From: Roseitalea porphyridii
GTDB lineage: Bacteria; Pseudomonadota; Alphaproteobacteria; Rhizobiales; Rhizobiaceae
Assembly (NCBI RefSeq): GCF_004331955.1
Contig: NZ_CP036532.1
Coordinates: 2,604,001 to 2,668,000 of the forward strand
Direction of reading: 5' to 3'
DNA length: 64,000 nucleotides
Every line of letters starts with the position of its first letter. Position 1 is the stretch's first letter. Below, piece by piece: positions 1 through 8,824 of the stretch. The position numbers and the translations under genes are program-made. Under the pieces are notes generated by a model. That model ran no database searches. It saw only the letters and a program-made list of their open reading frames with translations, and was not told the DNA's origin.

Positions 1-4
1 TCAT
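1..4 (-). CDS. Start codon of a further operon gene running off the window
   Basis: On the minus strand, just after the stop of the epimerase gene, an AGGGGACAG motif is followed directly by ATG at positions 4 to 2. This suggests that another cotranscribed gene starts here and lies outside the window. Only the start codon is visible, so nothing can be said about its product. By analogy with arabinosyl-donor operons it could be a glycosyltransferase or another donor-pathway enzyme, but that is a guess. Confidence 0.35.
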
Positions 5-11
5 CTGTCCC

Positions 12-1025
12 CTATTCGGCCGGCACGGCGGCCATGGCGTTGGTGTCTGCCTTGTCGTCCCGGCCCCGGCGGTACTCGGCATAGGCGGCGACGAGCATGT
101 CCTCGTCGCGATGTTTCGGCGTCCAGCCGAAGTCACGCTTGGCGGCGGTGGTGTCACGCACGCAATATTCGTCGGCGATCAGATATTGCTCGGGGTCCAT
201 CAGCGGCATGTTGAGCCGGTCGAGACCCGCGAGCGTCCACTTGACCGCGAAAGCCGGCGTCGGCACCAGGATCGATTTCGAGCCGGCCGACCGGATCAGG
301 TCGCCGAGCAGCTTCCTGACGGGCGGCGGGTTGTCCGAGCCCAGATTGTAGGCCTTGTTCGGCACGCCCTTCTCCCAGGCCAGCCGGGCCACCTCGGCGC
401 AGTCATAGACCGAGATGAACTGGTAGGGATTGCGGCCCGAGCCGATCATCGGCACCGGCAGGTTCATGTCGATCAGCCGGAACAGCTTGCCCAGGATCCC
501 AAGGCGCCCCGGCCCGATGATCAGGCGCGGGCGCACGATGGTGATCTTCATGCCGCGCATGCGCCAGTCGTCGGCGATCGTCTCGGTGTCGGCCTTCGAG
601 CCGCCATAATGGCCCAGCGGCGCGATCGGATGATCCTCGTCCTGCGGGGTCCTGACGGTTTTGCCGTAGACCATGTCGGTCGTGTACTGGACCATCTTCG
701 AGGCGCCCGAAGCGGCCGTGTGCGCCATGATGTTGGCCGCACCGAACGTGTTGACCGGATAGAAGAACGGGTAGCGGTCGATGCGCTTCTGGATCGGCGA
801 GAGCATCATCGCGCTCATGTTGTAGACCATGTCGTCGGCGCCGATCGGCACGCCGGCGACCGAGGCCGAATTGGTCACGTCGCAATGGATGTGCCCGACA
901 TCGCCATAGTGCGGCAGGTCCGACGTTGCGATGTCGGCGACCAGAACCTCCTCGCCGCGCTCGGCGAGATCCTTTGCCAGATAGCGGCCGACGAACCCGT
1001 CGCCGCCGAAGATGACATGTTTCAT
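12..1025 (-). CDS. NAD-dependent epimerase/dehydratase (extended SDR)
   Basis: A 337-residue extended short-chain dehydrogenase/reductase. The N-terminal Rossmann motif GGDGFVG (residues 7-13) is followed by an acidic residue after the second strand (D31, in VLVADI), which favours NAD(H). The catalytic pair Y140 and K144 lies in HYGGSK. Such enzymes epimerise, reduce or dehydrate nucleotide- or lipid-linked sugars in the cytoplasm. It is the last complete gene of a minus-strand operon and overlaps the upstream transporter gene by 4 bp (ATGA), so translational coupling is likely. Beside a DprE1-like oxidase it could supply the keto-sugar reduction done by DprE2 in mycobacteria. That role is inferred from context: it is an extended SDR, whereas DprE2 is a shorter classical one. 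Confidence 0.8.
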   Translation of the reverse strand: MKHVIFGGDGFVGRYLAKDLAERGEEVLVADIATSDLPHYGDVGHIHCDVTNSASVAGVPIGADDMVYNMSAMMLSPIQKRIDRYPFFYPVNTFGAANIMAHTAASGASKMVQYTTDMVYGKTVRTPQDEDHPIAPLGHYGGSKADTETIADDWRMRGMKITIVRPRLIIGPGRLGILGKLFRLIDMNLPVPMIGSGRNPYQFISVYDCAEVARLAWEKGVPNKAYNLGSDNPPPVRKLLGDLIRSAGSKSILVPTPAFAVKWTLAGLDRLNMPLMDPEQYLIADEYCVRDTTAAKRDFGWTPKHRDEDMLVAAYAEYRRGRDDKADTNAMAAVPAE

Positions 1026-1462
1026 GATTGCGCCTTGTCCGTCATGGCTGTGGCAGGGGTTGAATGGGTGGCGTGCGGCCGGTCCGAAAGCGGCGAGCCC
1101 GATTGGGCGATCAGCACCGTGCCCACACAGATGAAGACGATGCCGGCGATCTTGTAGGCGCCCAGATCCTCGCCGAAGAGCTGCCAGGCGAGCACCGCGA
1201 CCGCCACATAGGCGAGCGACAGGAACGGATAGGCAAAGCTCAGATCGACCTTGGACAGGACGAACATGTGCGAGGCCATCGAGATCACGAACGTCGCCAG
1301 ACCGAAGAACACCCAGGGCTGGAACACGATCAGGATCGCCTTGAGCGCCATGTTGGGCTGCGCCATCACCGCCGGCGACAGCGTCATCATGCCCTGCTTG
1401 AGCATGAGCTGCGCCGCCGCGTTGGTCAGAACGGTGAACAGGATGAACGGAATGTATTTCAT
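1022..1462 (-). CDS. Small EamA/SMR-type membrane transporter, ArnE-like flippase subunit
   Basis: A 146-residue protein with four hydrophobic helices and a short polar C-terminal tail. The first helix carries the NAAAQLMLKQG pattern typical of small multidrug-resistance-like proteins and of ArnE/ArnF, which flip undecaprenyl-phosphate aminoarabinose. It is embedded between an oxidase and an epimerase of a lipid-linked sugar pathway, 30 bp after the oxidase gene and overlapping the epimerase gene by 4 bp. The natural inference is that it flips a polyprenyl-phospho-sugar across the inner membrane. The substrate cannot be read from the sequence; a generic drug or metabolite exporter is the alternative. 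Confidence 0.7.
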   Translation of the reverse strand: MKYIPFILFTVLTNAAAQLMLKQGMMTLSPAVMAQPNMALKAILIVFQPWVFFGLATFVISMASHMFVLSKVDLSFAYPFLSLAYVAVAVLAWQLFGEDLGAYKIAGIVFICVGTVLIAQSGSPLSDRPHATHSTPATAMTDKAQS

Positions 1463-1492
1463 GGCGTGTGCCCCGGCCCTTTCAGTCTCGTC

Positions 1493-2854
1493 CTAGGACA
1501 GTTCCGTTGACTTTCGCTGAAGCGAACCGCCGGCATTTGAACCAACCGCCGCACCGGGCAGGCCGAGCGCCGTGCGCCGCCACAAATCCGAGCAGATGGC
1601 CGGATCGCGCAGCGCCTCCAGTTCGGCCCAGTGTGGGAACGAGGCCGCGAACGTCGCCGCGCTCATCCGCGCATCCTTGTAGGGATTGACCCGGCCGCCG
1701 GCCTCGACGGTGATCGCATCGAGCGTTTCCAGAAGCGCGCGCGTGGAACGGCCCCGGTTCGGAAAGTCGAGCGTCAGCGTGTAGCCGGGACGCGGAAAGC
1801 TCATCAGGCCCGGCGAAACGATCGTGCCGAACCGCTTCAGCACGGTCAGGAACGAGGCCTGCCCGGCCTTTTTCGACGCGGCGAGCATCGCCGGGATCGC
1901 CTCGCGCGCGGTCTCGAACGGGATCGCGCCCTGGTGCTGGAACAGGCCGGCCGGCCCGTAAAGGCGGTTCCAGTGACCGACCGCGTCGAGCGGGTAGAAG
2001 TAGCTCTGCCAGGATGTGCGCCGGTCGGCGCCGGCCTTGCTGACCTTGGCCGCATGGAAGGCCGCATTGAAGGCGCGCAGGCTGAGCCCGTTCAGCGCCG
2101 AAACGGGCAGTTCGAACGGCACCGACAGGCGCGGACGGTGCGACCCGGTGCCGAACCCGCCACCCTCGGCGTGGTTGGCCGCCATCAGGACACCGCGCCC
2201 GCCGTGCAACTGGTCGAGCCAGGCGACGGCATATTCGTTGGCCGCGTCGGCCGTCCCGGCACGGTCGAAATAGTCGCCGAGCGTGGCGAACGGCGTCAGG
2301 CGCTCGATCACGTCGAGCGCGCCGACCTTCATCATCTTCAGCCGCACCCGCGTGATGATGCCGGTCAGCCCCATCCCGCCGATCGTGGCGGCGAACAGCG
2401 CCGGGTTCTCGGTCCGCGACAGCCGGTGCCGGCCGTCCGAGCGGACCAGTTCGAGGCTCTCGACATGGCAGCCGAAGGTGCCGCGCGCGTGGTGGTTCTT
2501 GCCGTGCACATCGTTGGCGACCGCCCCGCCCAGCGTGACGAAGCGGGTGCCCGGCGTCACCGGCAGGAAGAAGCCGTGCGGCGCGCAATGATCGATGATC
2601 GCGTGCAGCATCACGCCGGCCTCGGCCTCGAGCAGGCCCGTGTCCGGATCGAAGGCGACGATCCGGTCGAGCCCGCGCATGTCGGCGAGCCGCCCGGCAT
2701 CGTTGTGGCAGCTGTCGCCATAGGACCGGCCATTGCCGAACGGCAGCAGCGAGGCGGGCGCGGCTTCGGCGATGCCCGCAAGCGCATGGCGGCCCGCAAG
2801 TGCCGCCCGCGACTTCCGGTTCACCCGGCCGAAGCTTTCATGCTCAAAGGGCAT
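1493..2854 (-). CDS. DprE1-like FAD-binding oxidase (polyprenyl-phosphoryl-ribose 2'-oxidase family)
   Basis: A 453-residue FAD_binding_4 oxidase that follows mycobacterial DprE1 closely. It has FGNGRSYGD (residues 39-47), PGTRFVTLGGA and NDVHGKNHH (about 101-122) in the FAD domain, and MSFPRPGYTL plus YKDARMS in the substrate domain. DprE1 oxidises the 2'-hydroxyl of decaprenylphosphoryl-ribose as the first half of epimerisation to the arabinose donor. Its start overlaps the end of the upstream UbiA fusion gene by 11 bp, so the two are probably cotranslated. The position that I align with the benzothiazinone-reactive cysteine of DprE1 is threonine here (T361). Family assignment is firm; the exact lipid and sugar are inferred. 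Confidence 0.85.
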   Translation of the reverse strand: MPFEHESFGRVNRKSRAALAGRHALAGIAEAAPASLLPFGNGRSYGDSCHNDAGRLADMRGLDRIVAFDPDTGLLEAEAGVMLHAIIDHCAPHGFFLPVTPGTRFVTLGGAVANDVHGKNHHARGTFGCHVESLELVRSDGRHRLSRTENPALFAATIGGMGLTGIITRVRLKMMKVGALDVIERLTPFATLGDYFDRAGTADAANEYAVAWLDQLHGGRGVLMAANHAEGGGFGTGSHRPRLSVPFELPVSALNGLSLRAFNAAFHAAKVSKAGADRRTSWQSYFYPLDAVGHWNRLYGPAGLFQHQGAIPFETAREAIPAMLAASKKAGQASFLTVLKRFGTIVSPGLMSFPRPGYTLTLDFPNRGRSTRALLETLDAITVEAGGRVNPYKDARMSAATFAASFPHWAELEALRDPAICSDLWRRTALGLPGAAVGSNAGGSLQRKSTELS

Positions 2855-4298
2855 TGAATTCGACCATCCCCGCCCCGAACATCAGCGCGGCGCCGAAGGC
2901 GATCATGATCTGGCTGCGCCAGTCGGTGGCGATGAAGACGACCGGATCGTCGTTGAACTCGCCGCGCCGCGCCAGGATCCAAATGCGCATGATCAGGTAG
3001 AGCACCAGCGGACAGATCGGCCAGATCATCCAGGGCTGGTCGTAGAGCGAGTAGACGGCGGCGCTGTCGAGATAAAGCGCCAGAACGACGATCGCCGAAA
3101 AGCCGGACGCCATGCCCGCCTGGGCGATCACTTCCTTGTCCTCGGGCCGGTAGCCGCGGCCGGTCAGGCGCTGCTTTTCCGAGATCGTCGCCTTGTCGAG
3201 TTCGACATAGCGTTTGACCAGCGCCAGCGACAGGAAGAAGAACACCGAAAAGGCCAGCAGCCAGTAGGACGGCTCGGCGCTGACCGCGGCCATGCCGGCG
3301 ATGATGCGCACGGTGTAAAGGCCCGCCAGCGTCAGCACGTCGAGCAGCAGCCACCGCTTGATCTTCAGCGAATAGGCGCTGGTGACGACGAAGTAGAGGC
3401 CGAGGACCACGCCGAACTCCCACGGCAGCATCAGCGCCAGCAGCACCGAAAAGGAGATCAGCCCGAACGCGACCTTGATCGCCGTCGGCGGATCGATGCG
3501 GCCGGCCGCGAGCGGCCGGTGCCGCTTGGTCGGATGGGCACGGTCCATCGACAGGTCGAACAGATCGTTGAAGATGTAGACGGCCGAGGCGAGGAACGAA
3601 AACGCGAAGAAGGCGCCGGCAAGCTGCAGCATCGTGACCGGCGCGAAGATCGTGTGCGCCAGAACGGCGGGCACCGCGATCAGCACGTTCTTGGCCCACT
3701 GGTGCACGCGCAGCATGCGCGCCAGATCGCTCAGGCTCGTCTGGCCGTGATCGAACAGGATCGCGCCGCCATGGGCGTCGGCCCAGTTGCGCGCGTCGCG
3801 GTCCGGCGCGACCACATAGGCGCGCCGCGCCGCCTCGAAGATCGCCACATCGTCGCGGCTGTTGCCGACATAGTCGAACCCGGCATCGCCATGGTCGGCC
3901 AGAAGCCGCGCGCGCTTGGCGTCCGATTTCAGGTTGCGATCAACGGTCGAGCCGACGACGCGGTCGAACAGGCCAAGGTGCCGGGCGATCTGGTTGGCCT
4001 TGTCCTGGGCGCTCGCCGTCGCCAGCACGATCGTGCGGCCCTTGCGCTTTTCCTCCTCGAGGAAGGCGATCACCTCGGGACGGTAACCCAGGCACGCCGG
4101 ATCGATCTCGACCCGGCTGAACACCTCGTGCTTGAAGCGCGCCTTGCCCGAGAGCAGCCAGACCGGCAGCATCAGCGCATAGAGCGGATTTGCGCGCACC
4201 AGCAGGAACACGCATTCCCAGAGCAGATCCCCCGAAATGAGCGTGCCGTCGAGATCGACGGCGAGCGCAATGGCTGTATCCTCGACCCGTGCGTCCAT
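2844..4298 (-). CDS. HAD phosphatase - UbiA prenyltransferase fusion (phosphoribosyl-polyprenyl-phosphate synthase-like)
   Basis: A 484-residue two-domain protein. Residues 1-185 form a HAD hydrolase with motif I DLDGT (15-19), a Ser/Thr motif in ATASAQD (93-99) and motif IV in GNSRDD (145-150). Residues 195-484 are a polytopic UbiA prenyltransferase with RVHQWAKN at its start and the metal-binding motif NDLFDLSMDR (244-253). UbiA proteins of the Rv3806c type transfer 5-phosphoribose from PRPP to polyprenyl phosphate; a phosphatase then removes the 5-phosphate. The fusion puts both steps in one polypeptide. It is the first gene of the minus-strand operon and leads into the DprE1-like oxidase. 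Function is inferred from domains plus neighbours. Confidence 0.82.
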   Translation of the reverse strand: MDARVEDTAIALAVDLDGTLISGDLLWECVFLLVRANPLYALMLPVWLLSGKARFKHEVFSRVEIDPACLGYRPEVIAFLEEEKRKGRTIVLATASAQDKANQIARHLGLFDRVVGSTVDRNLKSDAKRARLLADHGDAGFDYVGNSRDDVAIFEAARRAYVVAPDRDARNWADAHGGAILFDHGQTSLSDLARMLRVHQWAKNVLIAVPAVLAHTIFAPVTMLQLAGAFFAFSFLASAVYIFNDLFDLSMDRAHPTKRHRPLAAGRIDPPTAIKVAFGLISFSVLLALMLPWEFGVVLGLYFVVTSAYSLKIKRWLLLDVLTLAGLYTVRIIAGMAAVSAEPSYWLLAFSVFFFLSLALVKRYVELDKATISEKQRLTGRGYRPEDKEVIAQAGMASGFSAIVVLALYLDSAAVYSLYDQPWMIWPICPLVLYLIMRIWILARRGEFNDDPVVFIATDWRSQIMIAFGAALMFGAGMVEFNAL

Positions 4299-4444
4299 GC
4301 CTTCACCCTTCCAACAGGGGGTCAGACTAGCTGAGATGGGCGGGAAAAGCGGTGAACGGCGGCGGTTAACGGACGGTTTGCACGGCGCAATCGGCGGCGA
4401 TGGTTAGCCGGTCGTGAATGCGGGCGGCGGCATTTGTCTCAAAT

Positions 4445-4460
4445 GCCGCGCATGCGCGGC
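4445..4460 (-). terminator. GC palindrome after the small secreted-protein gene
   Basis: A perfect 16-bp palindrome GCCGCGCATGCGCGGC starts two bases beyond the stop codon of the small secreted-protein gene and, read on the minus strand, is followed by ATTTGAG. It would fold as a hairpin and may end transcription of the 4462-7221 unit before the arabinosyl-donor operon. There is no proper T-run, so termination strength is uncertain. Confidence 0.4.
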
Positions 4461-4461
4461 T

Positions 4462-4758
4462 TCACCGGTTGATGATCGCCCCGTCGCCGACCAGTTCGAC
4501 GCTTTCGGGGCCCGCCAGGGCCGCCCGGTCGCCGTTCGGCAGGGTGATGAAGCAGCCCGTCAGGCAGAATGTCAGCGTTTCGCCGGCGCCGACGACGAGT
4601 TCGGATTTGACCCCGTCCTCGGTCACCGCCAGCGTGTGCGGCTCGCCGTTCTGGTTGGTCACCGAGGCGGCGTGCGCCGACGTTGCCTGCAGGCCCGCAA
4701 GAGAGCACAGGCCAACGAGGCCGATCAGCGAGGCCGTTCTGGCGCGCAACCCGGTCAT
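4462..4758 (-). CDS. Small secreted hypothetical protein
   Basis: An unrecognised protein of 98 residues from the ATG at 4758. That start gives a compact Sec signal peptide (MTGLRARTASL, then a hydrophobic core, ending near SAHA). In-frame starts at 4778 (ATG) and 4788 (GTG) would lengthen it. The mature part of about 70 residues is polar and carries two cysteines four residues apart (FCLTGC), suggesting a periplasmic disulphide or a small bound ligand. It lies directly downstream of the mechanosensitive channel gene in the same orientation and may be coexpressed. I do not recognise the family. Confidence 0.65.
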   Translation of the reverse strand: MTGLRARTASLIGLVGLCSLAGLQATSAHAASVTNQNGEPHTLAVTEDGVKSELVVGAGETLTFCLTGCFITLPNGDRAALAGPESVELVGDGAIINR

Positions 4759-4788
4759 GGCCCAGCCTAGAGCGTTCATGGCCCGCAC

Positions 4789-7221
4789 TCAATCTTCCTC
4801 GATGCGCCGCGCGTCGCTGGTCTCGATCTCGCCGAAGCCCTCGGTCTGCGGCGTCACCGGCAGCGTGTCGGTTTCCGGATGGACCATGCGCAGATTGACG
4901 TCGCGCTGCGGGAACGGAATCTCGATCCCCGCCGCCCGGAACCGCTCGACGATCGCCATGCGCAGTTCGGTGCGCACCGTCAGGCCGAAGCCGATGTCGG
5001 CCAGATAGGCATAGAGCGTGAAGTCGAGCGAGGATGCGCCGAAATCGTCGAACGAGACGAACGGTTCGGGATTGCCCAGAATGCGCGGATGGTCGGCGGC
5101 GATCTCCAGCAGCATGTCGTGCACCTGTTGCGGATCGCTCGCATAGGAGACGCCGATCGGGATGATCACGCGGCCGAGCGTGTTGCGGTGCATCCAGTTG
5201 GAGACCGGCGAATTGATCAGGTCCGAATTGGGCAGGATCAGCGTCTTGCGGTCGAACAGCTGAATCTCGGTGGCGCGCACGGAGATGTTGGTGACCGTAC
5301 CGGTGAAGCCGCCCGCCTCGATGATGTCGCCGGTCTTGAACGGCCGCTCGGCCAGCAGGATCAGGCCGGAGACGAAGTTGGACACGATGTTCTGCAGTCC
5401 GAAGCCAATGCCCAGCGACAGCGCGCCGGCGACCAGCGCGAGCTGGCTTAGATCGAAGCCGGCGGCCGAAATGCCGATCAGCGCGGCGATCGCGATTCCG
5501 AGATAGCCGATCGCGGTCTTGATCGAGTTGCGCAGCCCCTGCTCGACGCGGCTGCGCTCGAGCACCTTGCCGTCGAGCCAGTTCTGGAACCGGCGCGTCA
5601 TGAAATAGCCGACAAAGAACAGCGCGATCCCCACGAAGATCGAGGTCAGCGAGATCGAGATCGAACCGACCGGAATGTCGGTGAACAGACGCTGGCCGAC
5701 CGCGCGGATCTCGGGCCACTGGAAGCCCCACAGCAGCGCCAGCACCGGCAGGCCGATCAGGAACACGATGATCGTCAGCGCGATGCCGAGCGCCAGGCCG
5801 ATCTGGTCGACCGCCGTTTCCGACAGCGACAGCCGGCTGGAAATGGCCGTTCCCATGCGCGATTCGGCGAATGCGTGGTCCGTGGCGATCGCCTGCGCGG
5901 TGCGATAGCCCAGATAGATCGTCGCCAGCACCGCGCCGGTGATGACGATCTGCTGCGCCGCGAACCGGGCAAAGCCGATATAGCCGGCGAGCGCGGCGAG
6001 GATCAGCATGGCGCCGAGCGCGACCAGCGGCCACTTGATCCAGCCCGGCCAGGGCCGCGGCGGGCCGAGCTCGGCGTTCTCCTCGTCATGTTCGGGCGGG
6101 CGCGGCCGGATGAACGCGATCACGATGAGCAGCACCCCGACCGCAAGGCTGACGATCAGGCTGCGGGCGATGGTGATCGGCAGCGACGTGCCGACGATGT
6201 CGCTGATCTGGGCGACGAGGATGTCGGCCACCGTGACGACGGCCATGGCGACCGCAAAGGCCTTAAGGGACCGCGCCGCCCCGTCGGTCACAACGATCAG
6301 CCGCCAGTTGGGCTTTGCCGGCGCGAGCACCGCTTCGGCCAGCCGCCACACCAGCAGGATCGCCGCGACGCCGAGCAGCAGCCGCGACAGGATGGCGAAG
6401 ATGTCCGGTCGCAGCAGGCCGGCCGTGTCGAGCCCGCCCAGCGCGAACGCCAGGAACGCCCACAGCGCCAGCGTCGGGATCAGCGTGTACCAGAAGGCAT
6501 TGGTGATCCGCGCGAACGCGGTCGGCGGTTCCTCTCCCTCGGGCCGGGCGATCCAGGTGGCCACCGTGCGGCGCAGGATCCACCAGAAGGCGATCGCCAG
6601 CGCGATCAGCGCGATCGCCGCGGCGAGCACGATCTGCGATTTGGTGCGCCAGGTGAAGCTCGCCCAGGAGACGATGCGCCGTTCCAGCGCGAGCGCCCGA
6701 TCGGCCAGATCGTCGACCAGTTCGGGGCCGAACGCCTGGGTGATCTCGAAGCGGCGCGAAAGGGTCTCGGTGAAGAGCTCCCGACGCCGTTCGGTGATGC
6801 GCTCGATGGCGTTGCGGGCGGCGATCGATTCGCCCTCGAGCCGCGCGATCAGCGTGTTGATCAGAGCCCGCTCTTCGGTCAGCGCCTCGCGTTCGGCGAT
6901 CAGCGTCTGCGGCTCGGGCGGCTCGCTTTCGGGCGGCACGGGGCCGATCTGGTCGAGCCGTGAGCGCACCGTGCCAAGGCGCGGCGTGATGTCGACGCCG
7001 GCGGCCAGCAACGCATCCTGCAGGGCAGCCAGTTCCGTGGCGATCTCGGCGAGCCGGGCGTCGTCGTCAAGGCTCTCGTCGATATCGTTGACCAGCCGCT
7101 CGACGTCGCGGGCCAGAAGCATCACGCGATTCTCGTCGTCCGGACCGATCTGCTGCGCCGCCGCCGGCACGGCACCAACACACAGGACCACGAGCAGAAG
7201 AATGAGGCGGACGACCAGCAT
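4789..7221 (-). CDS. DUF3772-containing MscS-family mechanosensitive ion channel
   Basis: An 810-residue inner-membrane channel. The start at 7221 gives a clean signal peptide (MLVVRLILLLV, ending near PAAAQ). The reading frame is open much further upstream, but that part is antisense to soxB. A periplasmic helical region with long acid-rich coils (about residues 40-180) matches DUF3772, then about ten membrane spans lead to the MscS core. The pore-lining and beta-domain hallmarks are visible: SLGIGFGLQNIVSNFVSGL, ERPFKTGDII and LPNSDLINSPVSNW. Large MscS paralogues of this type release solutes on hypo-osmotic shock. It is divergent from soxB. Confidence 0.88.
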   Translation of the reverse strand: MLVVRLILLLVVLCVGAVPAAAQQIGPDDENRVMLLARDVERLVNDIDESLDDDARLAEIATELAALQDALLAAGVDITPRLGTVRSRLDQIGPVPPESEPPEPQTLIAEREALTEERALINTLIARLEGESIAARNAIERITERRRELFTETLSRRFEITQAFGPELVDDLADRALALERRIVSWASFTWRTKSQIVLAAAIALIALAIAFWWILRRTVATWIARPEGEEPPTAFARITNAFWYTLIPTLALWAFLAFALGGLDTAGLLRPDIFAILSRLLLGVAAILLVWRLAEAVLAPAKPNWRLIVVTDGAARSLKAFAVAMAVVTVADILVAQISDIVGTSLPITIARSLIVSLAVGVLLIVIAFIRPRPPEHDEENAELGPPRPWPGWIKWPLVALGAMLILAALAGYIGFARFAAQQIVITGAVLATIYLGYRTAQAIATDHAFAESRMGTAISSRLSLSETAVDQIGLALGIALTIIVFLIGLPVLALLWGFQWPEIRAVGQRLFTDIPVGSISISLTSIFVGIALFFVGYFMTRRFQNWLDGKVLERSRVEQGLRNSIKTAIGYLGIAIAALIGISAAGFDLSQLALVAGALSLGIGFGLQNIVSNFVSGLILLAERPFKTGDIIEAGGFTGTVTNISVRATEIQLFDRKTLILPNSDLINSPVSNWMHRNTLGRVIIPIGVSYASDPQQVHDMLLEIAADHPRILGNPEPFVSFDDFGASSLDFTLYAYLADIGFGLTVRTELRMAIVERFRAAGIEIPFPQRDVNLRMVHPETDTLPVTPQTEGFGEIETSDARRIEED

Positions 7222-7362
7222 GGCGATGCCATAGCATATTCGACGCCCTGCGAAAGACGGCTTGACGCCGATCGCGCGTCGCGGAAACGTCCATCCGCGC
7301 CGGTTTTGAGTCATGCCGGCGGTCGCGGGCGGTGCAATCTGTGCCGGCAACAGAGAGGGATC

Positions 7363-8622
7363 ATGGCGGACTATTCTGCCCTTGCGATCGTCAGGAACGC
7401 CCTGACGGGCAACGAGAACTGGAAGCCGGCCTGGCGCAAGCCCGAACCGAAGACGCGCTACGACGTCGTCATCATCGGCGGCGGCGGCCACGGGCTGGCG
7501 ACCGCCTACTATCTGGCCAGCGAGTTCGGCATCCGCAACGTGGCCGTGCTGGAGAAGGGCTGGCTCGGCTCGGGCAACATCGGCCGCAACACCACCATCG
7601 TGCGCTCCAACTACATGCTGACCGGCAACGTGCCCTTCTACGAGCACTCGATGAAGCTGTGGGAGAACCTCAGCCACGAACTCAACTACAATGTGATGTT
7701 CTCCCAGCGCGGCATCATCAACCTGTTCCACACCCCGGGCCAGGAGGACGAGGCCGCGCGGCGCGGCAACTCGATGATCCTTCAGGGCGTCGACGCGCGC
7801 TTCGTCCGTCCGCCCGAACTCAGGCGCCGCGTGCCGGCGCTGAACGTGTCGGGCAACACGCGCTTTCCGGTGCTCGGCGGACTCGAGCAGCCGCGCGCCG
7901 GCACCGCCCGGCACGATGCGGTCGCCTGGGGCTATGCGCGCGGCGCCGACCGGCGCGGCGTCGACATCATCGAGAACTGCGAGGTGACCGGCTTCGTGCG
8001 CGACGGCGATCAGGTCACCGGCGTTGAGACGACGCGCGGGCGGATCAGCGCCGGCAAGATCGGCGTCGCCGTCGCCGGCTCGACCAACCGCGTGATGGCG
8101 CTGGCCGGCATCGAGCGGCTGCCGATCGAAAGCCACGTGCTGCAGGCCTTCGTCACCGAAAGCGTCAAGCCGTGCCTCGACACGGTCGTCACCTTCGGCG
8201 GCGGCCATCTCTACATTTCCCAGTCCGACAAGGGTTCGCTCGTCTTCGGCGGCGATATCGACGGCTACAATTCCTATGCCCAGCGCGGCAACCTGCCGAT
8301 CGTCGAGGACGTGATGAGCGAGGTGCTGGAACTTTTCCCCGCCTTCGCCAAGCTGCGCCTCCTGCGCTCATGGGGCGGGATCATGGACATGTCGATGGAC
8401 GGCTCGCCGATCATCACGAAAGGGCCGGTGCCCGGGCTCTATCTGAACGCGGGCTGGTGTTATGGCGGCTTCAAGGCGACGCCGGCGTCGGGCTGGTGCT
8501 TCGCCCACACGATCGCAAGGGACGAGCCGCACGAGCACAATGCCGCCTTCACGCTCGACCGGTTCCACCGCGGCTATGTCATCGACGAAAAGGGCCAGGG
8601 AGCGACGCCGTGGAAGCATTGA
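7363..8622 (+). CDS. soxB: Sarcosine oxidase beta subunit
   Basis: A 419-residue flavin subunit of heterotetrameric sarcosine oxidase, which demethylates sarcosine oxidatively to glycine and passes the one-carbon unit to tetrahydrofolate. The dinucleotide motif IIGGGGHG (37-44) binds FAD. H184 in ARHDAVAW matches, from memory of the family, the histidine that carries covalent FMN. The start is fixed by AGAGAGGGA just upstream of ATG 7363. It is the first gene of soxB-soxD-soxA-soxG and is divergent from the MscS gene across 141 bp. Length is normal for SoxB. Confidence 0.95.
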   Translation: MADYSALAIVRNALTGNENWKPAWRKPEPKTRYDVVIIGGGGHGLATAYYLASEFGIRNVAVLEKGWLGSGNIGRNTTIVRSNYMLTGNVPFYEHSMKLWENLSHELNYNVMFSQRGIINLFHTPGQEDEAARRGNSMILQGVDARFVRPPELRRRVPALNVSGNTRFPVLGGLEQPRAGTARHDAVAWGYARGADRRGVDIIENCEVTGFVRDGDQVTGVETTRGRISAGKIGVAVAGSTNRVMALAGIERLPIESHVLQAFVTESVKPCLDTVVTFGGGHLYISQSDKGSLVFGGDIDGYNSYAQRGNLPIVEDVMSEVLELFPAFAKLRLLRSWGGIMDMSMDGSPIITKGPVPGLYLNAGWCYGGFKATPASGWCFAHTIARDEPHEHNAAFTLDRFHRGYVIDEKGQGATPWKH

Positions 8623-8640
8623 GGATTTGGTCTGGCTCCG

Positions 8641-8792
8641 CCCCTCACCCTTACCCTCTCCCCGCGCGCGGGGAGAGGGTGGCGCAGACTGCTATGCCTT
8701 ACGGGACAGAAATCGGGATGAAGTTCTGTCTCCGGGACGCGATCTCCAACTCTCCCTCTCCCCGCATGCGGGGAGAGGGTAAGGGTGAGGGG
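8641..8792. repeat. Paired inverted palindromic repeats between soxB and soxD
   Basis: Two hairpin elements face each other across a unique spacer. The left one contains a perfect 28-bp palindrome (8653-8680), the right one a perfect 26-bp palindrome (8754-8779). Their outer 25 bp (8641-8665 and 8768-8792) are perfect reverse complements, so the whole segment can also fold as one long stem. The CTCTCCCC/GGGGAGAG core is the extragenic palindrome type common in alphaproteobacteria. Lying inside the operon, it could modulate soxB versus soxDAG mRNA levels. Confidence 0.9.
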
Positions 8793-8824
8793 CCGCTGCC
8801 ATCGGGACAAATGGGGCGCGAAAG

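Noticed and set aside
7222-8208. Upstream extension of the MscS-channel reading frame to 8208 on the minus strand
   Set aside because: This part is antisense to soxB, has no channel-family sequence, and the signal peptide and normal family length begin at 7221.
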